This document shows, piece after piece, positions 1 through 5,037 of a stretch of 5,038 nt of DNA. The notes beneath the pieces are model-generated. The model saw only the letters and a program-made list of their open reading frames with translations. It did no database searches and was not told the origin of the DNA. The translations under genes and the position numbers were made by a program. Within the stretch, counting starts at the first letter, position 1; every line of letters starts with the position of its first letter. This DNA comes from Oscillospiraceae bacterium (GTDB lineage: Bacteria; Bacillota; Clostridia; Oscillospirales; Ruminococcaceae), in contig DNUB01000149.1 of assembly GCA_003508605.1 (NCBI GenBank), positions 1 through 5,038 on the forward strand. The letters run 5' to 3'.

Positions 1-86
1 TAAAATGTGATTTGCAGAAATAATATCATTATCAGAGAAATTACAGTCATATATAATAAAATAAAAAATTTACCTGTTTTTTTCAT
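1..86 (-). CDS. Partial gene, N-terminus of a secreted or membrane-anchored protein
   Basis: An open frame starts at ATG (86-84, minus strand) and runs 28 codons off the left edge without a stop. A clear AAAGGA ribosome binding site lies at 99-94, seven bases before the ATG. The peptide begins MKKTGKFF and continues as an unbroken hydrophobic stretch (about residues 7-28, rich in Ile, Leu, Met and Phe). This is the layout of a signal peptide or N-terminal membrane anchor: lysines first, then a hydrophobic core. No cleavage site or mature domain is inside the window, so the function cannot be named. The gene is divergent from the membrane-protein gene that starts at 343. The good ribosome binding site and the coherent signal-like start are the main support. 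The short length is the main doubt. Confidence 0.68.
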   Translation of the reverse strand, partial: MKKTGKFFILLYMTVISLIMILFLQITF

Positions 87-172
87 TTTAAGTTCCTTTC
101 GCTAAAATTGAAAGACACACAAAAAGACAACGCAATTTTGAATGCACAAATAATATCTGCAAAAGACCAAGC

Positions 173-201
173 TTTATAATAGGAAGTTTTTAATTTTTCA
201 T
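173..201 (-). promoter_or_regulatory. Candidate promoter for the left-edge minus-strand gene
   Basis: Read on the minus strand there is an ATGAAA -35-like box (201-196), a 17-base spacer and a TATAAA -10 box (178-173). Transcription would start near 166, giving a leader of about 80 bases before the ATG at 86. The -35 box almost touches that of the divergent plus-strand promoter (203-208), so a regulator bound here could act on both. Assigned by eye from sigma-A consensus. Confidence 0.4.
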
Positions 202-202
202 A

Positions 203-231
203 TTGCCTTTTTTGAAAATATATGTTATCAT
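203..231 (+). promoter_or_regulatory. Candidate extended -10 promoter for the membrane-protein/HAD operon
   Basis: A TTGCCT -35 box (203-208) is followed by a 17-base spacer and a TATCAT -10 box (226-231) preceded by TG (223-224), an extended -10. Transcription would begin near 238, leaving a leader of about 105 bases before the ATG at 343. The predicted start lies about ten bases upstream of the folded leader element at 248-332, which supports both calls. Confidence 0.5.
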
Positions 232-247
232 TAGCGGTAGGAAATAA

Positions 248-332
248 TAAAGCCGGAACGCCTTTTCCCGTCGGTAAACACGGCGGAAGCTTATGGCAGA
301 CCGAGCTTTACATAAATTTACCGCCAAAAGGA
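248..332 (+). promoter_or_regulatory. Possible structured 5' leader (riboswitch-like fold) upstream of the membrane-protein gene
   Basis: The bases show a nested fold. An outer stem pairs TAAAGCCGG (248-256) with CCG-A-GCTTTA (301-310), nine pairs with one bulged A. A middle stem pairs GCC (260-262) with GGC (295-297). An inner stem pairs TTCCCGT (265-271) with 280-288, with a two-base bulge. The inner loop holds CGGTAAA (272-278), an exact complement of TTTACCG (317-323), so a seven-pair pseudoknot is possible. That partner segment ends three bases before the AAAAGGA ribosome binding site (326-332). GGCGG (282-286) could alternatively pair with CCGCC (321-325). This would suit control of translation. 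I do not recognise a known riboswitch class, and no T-run follows, so termination is unlikely. The pairings are seen; function is inference. Confidence 0.4.
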
Positions 333-342
333 TGTTTTTATA

Positions 343-861
343 ATGAAAATTGCAATAAATGTTTTAAAGGGCTTTGAAATAGTTATAACGGCTATATGGG
401 GAATTATCTGCGGCATTTTCGCTCCCCTTTCCATAATGTACGCCGACATAGTCGACCAGAATATAGCCGATCATTATATTGTGCGTGTATGGCTGATAAA
501 TTCAATCGTTTTTTATATAGCAGGCACGGTAATCGTTATGCTTAAGCATTATAAAACCGCACTTTGCTTTCACGGAGCGGGTCTTATTGTGTCGCTATAT
601 ATTTATTCCGTCTTTCAGGGAATATATGAGGGAAAGGAAGCCCAAAGCCCCGCACATCTTTATATGCCCATTATTTTTGTTACTCTGATTACTTTAATAA
701 TAACGGTTTTAGCCAACTATAAGAATTTTACGGCAAAGCTGGAGGCGAAAAAAGAAAAGGAATATCAGGCTGCCCCTTCGATTTTGGGCGGTGAATACCG
801 TTCGGAGAAAAGCTCGGATAAGCCAAAAAAGGGAAGAAAAGAAAATAAAAGGAAGCATTAA
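343..861 (+). CDS. Four-helix integral membrane protein of unknown function with basic cytoplasmic tail
   Basis: The 172-residue product has four probable membrane helices at about residues 8-32, 48-67, 73-92 and 107-125. A highly charged tail (126-172), rich in Lys, Glu and Arg, ends in KRKH. The positive-inside rule puts the tail, and with an even number of helices also the N-terminus, in the cytoplasm. I recognise no family motif or catalytic residues and assign no function. The ATG start is supported by AAAAGGA at 326-332, ten bases upstream. An overlapping ATG at 332 is out of frame. The HAD gene begins 12 bases after the stop with its own strong ribosome binding site, so the two are probably cotranscribed. 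The leader may be structured. A basic tail on a small membrane protein could bind nucleic acid or lipid head groups, but this is speculation. Confidence 0.82.
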   Translation: MKIAINVLKGFEIVITAIWGIICGIFAPLSIMYADIVDQNIADHYIVRVWLINSIVFYIAGTVIVMLKHYKTALCFHGAGLIVSLYIYSVFQGIYEGKEAQSPAHLYMPIIFVTLITLIITVLANYKNFTAKLEAKKEKEYQAAPSILGGEYRSEKSSDKPKKGRKENKRKH

Positions 862-873
862 AGGAGCAGGTAA
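862..873 (+). promoter_or_regulatory. Ribosome binding site fixing the HAD start at 874
   Basis: AGGAG (862-866) lies seven bases before the ATG at 874 and directly after the upstream stop codon. It settles the start and supports cotranscription with the membrane-protein gene. Confidence 0.8.
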
Positions 874-1557
874 ATGCTCAATAAAATCAAATACATATTT
901 TTTGACTTGGACGGAACAATAACCGACCCCTTTGACGGTATCAGCAAATGTATAGCATACGCCGCCGAAAGAATGGGAATTACCGTAAGCGAACCCGAAG
1001 AGTTAAAGTGCTTTATCGGTCCTCCTCTTTTCAGACAGTTTAAGGTTTTTTTCGGTTTTGACGACGAAAAAGCGGAAAACGCCGTAAAGGAATACAGAAA
1101 GAGATACAATGAAATCGGCTGGAAGGAATGCAATCTTATTGACGGAGCCGAGGAGCTGATTAAAGCTTTAAAGGGTATGGGTTACATTTTAGCCGTCGCA
1201 TCCTCTAAGCCCGAGGTTTTTGCAAAAAAAATACTTGATTATTTTGATTTGACCAAGTATTTTGAATTTATTGGCGGTGCGCAGCTTGAGCATACAGGAA
1301 GAAACGAAAAAGCCGATATAATAGCTTATTCCTTGAAAATGCTTAAAATAACGGATAAATCACAGGTTATAATGATAGGCGACAGATATTATGATATAGA
1401 GGGCGCAAGAATAAACGGAATAAAATCGCTGGCTGTTTTGTGCGGCTATGGCAGCATGGAGGAATTTAAGCAGTATAAGGCTGACTTTATTGCCAAAAAT
1501 ATGGAGGAAGCGGGAAAAATTATTCAGGAAATCTCTAAAAATCCCTATAAAATGTAA
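874..1557 (+). CDS. HAD-superfamily (subfamily IA) hydrolase, phosphoglycolate phosphatase type
   Basis: The 227-residue product is a cytoplasmic, Mg-dependent phosphatase of the haloacid dehalogenase superfamily. All four motifs are present. Motif I is DLDGT, with nucleophile D11 and acid/base D13. Motif II is VASSKP, with S110. Motif III is the lysine in NEKAD (K146). Motif IV is GDRYYD, with D170 and D174. A helical cap lies between motifs I and II (about 18-85), as in type C1 caps. VASSKP followed by GDRxxD is typical of the PGP/5'-nucleotidase-like branch, so phosphoglycolate, nucleoside monophosphates or another small phosphoester are possible substrates. The sequence does not decide which. 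The length is normal for the family. It is the second gene of a likely two-gene operon with the membrane protein. No Calvin-cycle or nucleotide genes are nearby to narrow the substrate. Confidence 0.92.
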   Translation: MLNKIKYIFFDLDGTITDPFDGISKCIAYAAERMGITVSEPEELKCFIGPPLFRQFKVFFGFDDEKAENAVKEYRKRYNEIGWKECNLIDGAEELIKALKGMGYILAVASSKPEVFAKKILDYFDLTKYFEFIGGAQLEHTGRNEKADIIAYSLKMLKITDKSQVIMIGDRYYDIEGARINGIKSLAVLCGYGSMEEFKQYKADFIAKNMEEAGKIIQEISKNPYKM

Positions 1558-1616
1558 AAACGGACAGGGTATGCCGGATATGAGGAAAGACGGCGAAGGC
1601 GGATTGACGAAGCAGG

Positions 1617-1640
1617 CGGCGTGCCGTGTTTGTTTTTTCT
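1617..1640 (+). terminator. Weak candidate terminator after the first operon
   Basis: A short GC stem, CGG-CGTG-CCG (1617-1626), precedes a T-rich tract (1628-1640, with six T in a row at 1633-1638). The stem is only three or four pairs, so termination would be inefficient, and the T-rich tract overlaps the -35 of the next candidate promoter. No better terminator is visible between 1558 and 1782. Confidence 0.25.
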
Positions 1641-1659
1641 AATAAAAGGTTTTTATACT
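1630..1659 (+). promoter_or_regulatory. Candidate promoter for the thiamine pyrophosphokinase operon
   Basis: TTGTTT (1630-1635), an 18-base spacer and TATACT (1654-1659) form a modest sigma-A-like promoter. The -10 box matches consensus at five of six positions, the -35 at three. Transcription would start near 1666, giving a leader of about 117 bases containing the two hairpins at 1668-1689 and 1702-1719. Confidence 0.35.
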
Positions 1660-1667
1660 ATTCTATT

Positions 1668-1719
1668 CTGCGATGCTTTCGTGCCGCAGGGCGACAGCAA
1701 ACAATAGACTTGTCTATTG
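1668..1719 (+). repeat. Two consecutive hairpins in the thiN leader, one an 18-base palindrome
   Basis: The first hairpin pairs CTGCG (1668-1672) with CGCAG (1685-1689), with two further inner pairs. The second is CAATAGACTTGTCTATTG (1702-1719), two perfect 8-base arms around TT. In RNA this is a seven-pair stem capped by CUUG, a known stable tetraloop. In DNA it could be an operator. I looked for the conserved TPP-riboswitch core (CTGAGA and its partner) and did not find it, so thiamine-type riboswitch control is not supported here. Neither hairpin has a T-run, so neither looks like a terminator. Confidence 0.45.
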
Positions 1720-1782
1720 ATTGATTAAAGATTAGTTTTGGAGGTTTCCTTCAGAATTTTGACAATTCCCTTTAACGATTAA

Positions 1783-2415
1783 ATGAAAAGATGCTTTGTT
1801 ATTGCGGCAGGAGATAAAGACTGCCATATTCCGCCTATTACGGAAGGCGATTATATTATTGCAGCCGACAAAGGCTTTGATATTTGTAAAGAAATCGGGC
1901 TGAATCCCGATCTTGCAGTCGGCGATTGGGATTCCTTATCCGAACCGCCTGCAGGCTGTCCGATTATAGAGCTTCCTGCGGAAAAGGACGATACCGACAC
2001 TCTTGCTGCTATTAAAATAGGAATCCAAAAAGGATATGACGAGTTTCACATTCTTTTCGGAACCGGCGGAAAACGGATAGACCACACAATTGCAAATATA
2101 CAGAGCTTGCTGTATCTTTCAAAAAGAGGAAAACGGGGATATCTTTATTTCAAGGAATCGGTAATTACTGCCGTTACTAACGGCCTTCTGCGGTTTTCCC
2201 GCAATGCCGGGGGAGACCTGGCGATATTTGCCGCAGACGGAACAGCCTGCGGAGTTTATGAAAAAGGACTTAAGTATTCCCTAAACAACGCCGAGGTGAC
2301 CTGCGACTTCCCTATCGGAGCAAGCAATTCCTTTACCGGGCGGGAAAGTGAAATATCCGTAAAAAAAGGAAGCCTTTATATTGTTTTTCCAAAGGAGGTG
2401 TTTCCGATTGACTGA
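1783..2415 (+). CDS. thiN: Thiamine pyrophosphokinase
   Basis: The 210-residue product transfers pyrophosphate from ATP to thiamine, giving thiamine pyrophosphate and AMP, in the cytoplasm. Family signatures are in order: AADKG (27-31), GDWDS (47-51), EKDDTDT (67-73), GTGGKRIDH (93-101) with N105, and a C-terminal GASNSFTG (179-186) matching the thiamine-binding beta-sandwich. The aspartates of GDWDS and KDDTD are those expected to bind Mg and ATP. Length is standard for bacterial thiN products. The start at 1783 follows an in-frame TAA (1780-1782), so nothing earlier is possible, yet no ribosome binding site lies at normal distance. The nearest GGAGG (1740-1744) is 38 bases upstream. In many Clostridia this gene sits beside rsgA and rpe; here it is instead paired with a HAD hydrolase. 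No TPP riboswitch is visible. Confidence 0.93.
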   Translation: MKRCFVIAAGDKDCHIPPITEGDYIIAADKGFDICKEIGLNPDLAVGDWDSLSEPPAGCPIIELPAEKDDTDTLAAIKIGIQKGYDEFHILFGTGGKRIDHTIANIQSLLYLSKRGKRGYLYFKESVITAVTNGLLRFSRNAGGDLAIFAADGTACGVYEKGLKYSLNNAEVTCDFPIGASNSFTGRESEISVKKGSLYIVFPKEVFPID

Positions 2416-3088
2416 GCCTGTATACGATTATAAGGCATGCATATTTGATCTGGACGGGACGCTCCTTGATTCTATGGGAATATGGAAACATGTTGACGAG
2501 GAATTTCTGGGCAAAAGAGAGCTTCCGCTTACAAATGAATATGTAAAGGCCATTTCGAGCATGAAGCTGGAAATGGCGGCAAAATATACTGTTGAGCTTT
2601 TTGGATTAAAGGAATCCCCCGGTGATATTATAAAGGAATGGCTTGATATGGCAAGGCACGAATTTACATACAATGTTCAGCCAAAGCCCTACGGAGTTGA
2701 ATTTGTCAAGCTTTTAAAAGAGAAAAACATTTCCGCCGCAGTTGCAACAACCAGCCGAAGCGATCTGTACAGACCTGCATTGCAGCGTATAGGCATATTG
2801 GATCTGTTTGACGTGATTGTTGACTCGGATAAAACAGATTTCGGCAAAGAAAAACCCGATATATTTGTCAAGACAGCCGAAAGCCTTAATATTGCTCCCA
2901 AAGACTGTTTGGTCTTTGAGGATACCGCTGCGGGAATCTTATCCGCCAAAAGTGCGGGGTTTATCACCGTGGGCTTTTTAGACAGCAACCAAATTAGGTT
3001 CAGAGACGATATAATCAAAAATGCGGATTATACGGCAGCGGATTTTAAGCTCTTTTATGAAGACTTGGCGGCAAAAAGCCTGTGCTAA
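2408..3088 (+). CDS. HAD-superfamily (subfamily IA) hydrolase, beta-phosphoglucomutase type
   Basis: I choose the TTG at 2408 as the start. A near-perfect AAAGGAGG (2391-2398) lies nine bases upstream, and the product (226 residues, starting MTEPVYDYK) puts motif I at the usual place. The open frame extends back to a TTG at 2381, but that would precede the ribosome binding site. Motifs are FDLDGT with D14 and D16, a Thr/Ser cluster at 114-116, GKEKPD with K149, and FEDTAAG with E171 and D172. KPDIF followed by EDxxxG is characteristic of the beta-phosphoglucomutase/phosphatase branch. No sugar phosphorylase or transporter lies nearby, so a small phosphosugar or metabolite-repair phosphatase is as likely as a true mutase. 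The first 8 bases overlap thiN, which suggests coupled translation. Its stop (TAA, 3086-3088) overlaps the stop of the convergent gene. Confidence 0.88.
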   Translation: MTEPVYDYKACIFDLDGTLLDSMGIWKHVDEEFLGKRELPLTNEYVKAISSMKLEMAAKYTVELFGLKESPGDIIKEWLDMARHEFTYNVQPKPYGVEFVKLLKEKNISAAVATTSRSDLYRPALQRIGILDLFDVIVDSDKTDFGKEKPDIFVKTAESLNIAPKDCLVFEDTAAGILSAKSAGFITVGFLDSNQIRFRDDIIKNADYTAADFKLFYEDLAAKSLC

Positions 3089-4683
3089 GCCAAATTTTCG
3101 CAAAATCGGTATAATTCCGCATTGGATCTTTTGCCGAATTTTTCCAACACACCTAAGTATCCCAATATTTCGGCGGCTATGCTTGCATCGGTAGGCTTGA
3201 TCAAGAGCTGAAGCTCCTTTAAGGTAAATTCCTTAGGGAGCTTTTCTTTTATGCCTTCGGGAAGCAAAACCAAATAATCCTGCGGCTTTTCAAGATATAT
3301 TTCATTATTGACGGCAGAGGGGGTTTTCGTATACTTCCCTTTCCCCCGCCTTTTGCCTGTTTTTTCCGAAACATAGCTTACCTTTTCTATATCCAGCTGC
3401 ACAATACATATTGTAAGATTGGGATTTGTCAAAAAGCTTTTGATTCGGTATAATTCAAGAAAAAAATCCGTTAAGCTGTTTGCTTTTCTGAAACCGCTTT
3501 TTCTCAGCACCTCACCGCTTGTATCGCTGACGGACACGGTTTTGGTCCGCTGTTCAAACGGGTAAACCACCGTTGTATGGCATACGTCTAACATCACCTC
3601 TAACTTTTTGTTAAGCTTGCCCCAATTCGCAGTCTGCACCTCAATAATCCCGTTTTCGGTAACGATATCCGCATAAAAGCCGCCTATCTTCGCCTCCTGA
3701 TCAAAATCCTCGGAAAAATAGTTCTTTAAAGCGGCATGGATCGTCTTTTCGTTTAATGTGCCTATACCCGCTCTTTCTCTTGCCAACGCTTTATTTACGG
3801 CATCGTTAAATCTTGATCTGTCGGGCTGCACTGTAACGGTGTCATGGGGGGTATAAAAAAGCTTTTCGGTGGTTTCCTTTTCCACAAATACGGGAACGCT
3901 GATATTTTCATTGCTTCCTATAACGCCGTCTCCCGCCTCCTTTAATTCCTTTACCGCATTTGAAACGGCATAGCGCCGATCGCTTATCTTGAACATGGAC
4001 AAATCGTTAAGATTATCTCCAAAAACAACAGTTTCATCAGCACCCAGCATCTTCTTCAGCTCTAAGACAGCGTTTGCCTTGCTTGCCTTTTTTGAAAACA
4101 CTTCTAACCACAGATCCTCTTTAAAGTATGTATCATAATATTGATTATAGTCAAAGCCTTTTTCCCTTGAAAAAAGCCGATCTCTCGTATCGGAAGAAAT
4201 AATCGGATTTATAATGGTAAAATAATAAATGTCCCCTTCGAACAGCTGGCTGTAGCTTTTACAAGGGCGAAGCGTTTTATCGCCCTTTCGGCTTTTAAGA
4301 TAGTTTTTTATTCTTCCGGTATCATTTTCAAGATAGCTTACCCTTTGCTCGCCGTTTACAAAGGCGTATACTAACGGAGTTTCGCCATTGTCCTCCAAAG
4401 TCTTTTTGACGTCGTCAAGCGGAATTTCCTCAAAGCCGTTCAGCTTAATGACACTGCCGGTTTTTCCGTCGGCGATTATTACTCCGTTCATGGTAATTAC
4501 AGGCAGGGATATTTCCGCCTTGGACATTATAAGTCCCGCACTGTGAAATCTTCTGGCGGTGGCATAGGTGAAAAGTATCCCCTTTTCGCCAAAACGCTTT
4601 ATCATTTCGGCCGCCCTGTCCTTTAAGCCGCCCTTATTGGTCAGCAGCGTGCCGTCCAAATCGGTTACGTATAGAGTTTTCAT
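3085..4683 (-). CDS. Cof-type HAD phosphatase fused to a PD-(D/E)XK nuclease-like domain
   Basis: The 532-residue product is about twice the usual Cof length. Residues 1-270 are a HAD type IIB phosphatase: DLDGTLL (8-14; D8, D10), ATARR with T42, a C2-type cap at about 85-190, K202, and GDNLND (222-227; D223, D227). These suggest phosphatase activity on small phosphoesters. A linker (about 271-295) leads to a second domain. There, E312 in a helix, D339 in YADIV and E348-V-Q350 resemble the E...D...ExQ pattern of PD-(D/E)XK nucleases, with Gln in place of the usual Lys. A KRRGKGKYTK basic patch follows (444-453), and a possible winged helix lies at about 486-527. From memory this second half resembles a stand-alone clostridial protein of unknown function. 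The ATG is supported by AAGGA (4695-4691), seven bases upstream. Nuclease activity is inferred, not shown. Confidence 0.88.
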   Translation of the reverse strand: MKTLYVTDLDGTLLTNKGGLKDRAAEMIKRFGEKGILFTYATARRFHSAGLIMSKAEISLPVITMNGVIIADGKTGSVIKLNGFEEIPLDDVKKTLEDNGETPLVYAFVNGEQRVSYLENDTGRIKNYLKSRKGDKTLRPCKSYSQLFEGDIYYFTIINPIISSDTRDRLFSREKGFDYNQYYDTYFKEDLWLEVFSKKASKANAVLELKKMLGADETVVFGDNLNDLSMFKISDRRYAVSNAVKELKEAGDGVIGSNENISVPVFVEKETTEKLFYTPHDTVTVQPDRSRFNDAVNKALARERAGIGTLNEKTIHAALKNYFSEDFDQEAKIGGFYADIVTENGIIEVQTANWGKLNKKLEVMLDVCHTTVVYPFEQRTKTVSVSDTSGEVLRKSGFRKANSLTDFFLELYRIKSFLTNPNLTICIVQLDIEKVSYVSEKTGKRRGKGKYTKTPSAVNNEIYLEKPQDYLVLLPEGIKEKLPKEFTLKELQLLIKPTDASIAAEILGYLGVLEKFGKRSNAELYRFCENLA

Positions 4684-4722
4684 ATAACTGTCCTTATGAT
4701 TTTATTACAGCATAAGAGAAAA

Positions 4723-4758
4723 ATTTTATAAGATAAAATCCGACGCCGTTAAAACGGC
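4723..4758. repeat. Two adjacent inverted repeats in the leader of the fusion gene
   Basis: GCCGTT-AA-AACGGC (4745-4758) is a perfect six-base inverted repeat. ATTTTAT-AAG-ATAAAAT (4723-4739) is a perfect seven-base one. Both lie between the predicted transcription start (about 4803, minus strand) and the ATG at 4683. They may be operators or leader hairpins. A perfect TTGACA on the minus strand (4768-4763) lies just upstream of them in the direction of transcription, but has no matching -10 box. Confidence 0.5.
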
Positions 4759-4809
4759 ACAATGTCAAAAGCTTAAAAAAATATCTTCCTCTTTCCGCAT
4801 TCTGAGATT

Positions 4810-4838
4810 ATTGTAGCATATTTTTTGCTTATTGACAA
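4810..4838 (-). promoter_or_regulatory. Strong candidate promoter of the HAD-nuclease fusion gene
   Basis: On the minus strand TTGTCA (4838-4833), a 17-base spacer and TACAAT (4815-4810) each match consensus at five of six positions. A TG one base before the -10 box makes it an extended -10. Transcription would start near 4803, with a leader of about 120 bases. This is the best promoter in the window and indicates that the gene is transcribed on its own. Confidence 0.62.
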
Positions 4839-4885
4839 TAAGGCAAAATACAAAGCTTCTACTACGAAAATCATAATGACTTTAT

Positions 4886-4928
4886 CAGCAGTATTTTTCA
4901 CCTTGCGGTGGGCTGTTTTATTTTTATA
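4886..4928 (+). terminator. Hairpin followed by T-rich tract, plus orientation, with no obvious gene before it
   Basis: CACC-TTGC-GGTG (4899-4910) is flanked by CAGC (4886-4889) and GCTG (4912-4915), which can pair outside it, and then by TTTTATTTTTATAA (4916-4929). This resembles an intrinsic terminator read rightward, but no plus-strand gene leads into it. On the minus strand no T-run follows. It could stop antisense transcription or be a chance hairpin. Confidence 0.25.
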
Positions 4929-4941
4929 ATCGCTTTGGAGT

Positions 4942-5037
4942 TTAACCTTTTTCGTTTTGCGGCTGTGATACTGCGTTGGCTTTTTGAACTGCGTTTGGCT
5001 TTTTCACTGCGTTGGCTTTTTTACTGCGTTTGGCTTT
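4942..5037 (-). CDS. Possible partial gene: low-complexity C-terminal tail with repeats
   Basis: On the minus strand a frame is open from the right edge to a TAA at 4944-4942 and covers 31 residues. It reads through the tandem repeats as KKANAV, KKPNAV and QKANAV and ends SQPQNEKG. A Lys/Ala/Pro/Asn-rich tail is plausible for the C-terminus of a larger protein. Doubts are serious. The rightmost repeat is read in a different phase (KAKRSK), because the third unit is 17 and not 18 bases long. The plus strand is also open across the repeats (4842 onward), though with no convincing start codon or ribosome binding site. The rest of the gene is outside the window, so this is a tentative call. Confidence 0.33.
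   Translation of the reverse strand, partial: KAKRSKKANAVKKPNAVQKANAVSQPQNEKG

Noticed and set aside
858..1133. Minus-strand open frame of 91 codons opposite the first HAD gene
   Set aside because: It lies wholly antisense to a HAD gene with complete motifs, has no recognisable domain or ribosome binding site, and its Ser/Phe/Leu-rich product is typical of a shadow frame.
1448..1642. Plus-strand open frame of 64 codons spanning the end of the first HAD gene and the gap after it
   Set aside because: More than half overlaps the HAD coding region in another frame, and the rest is basic, low-complexity sequence without motifs or a ribosome binding site.
1558..1782. TPP riboswitch upstream of thiamine pyrophosphokinase
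   Set aside because: The conserved CTGAGA segment and its partner core are missing, and the hairpins present do not form the three-way junction of that class.
1759..1787. TTGACA at 1759 as the -35 box of a thiN promoter
   Set aside because: At 17 bases spacing the -10 position reads AATGAA, inside the start codon region, so a transcript would begin after the ATG.
2428..3018. Two minus-strand open frames (2428-2673 and 2689-3018) opposite the second HAD gene
   Set aside because: They are antisense to a gene with all HAD motifs and a perfect ribosome binding site, and their Ser-rich products show no family signature.
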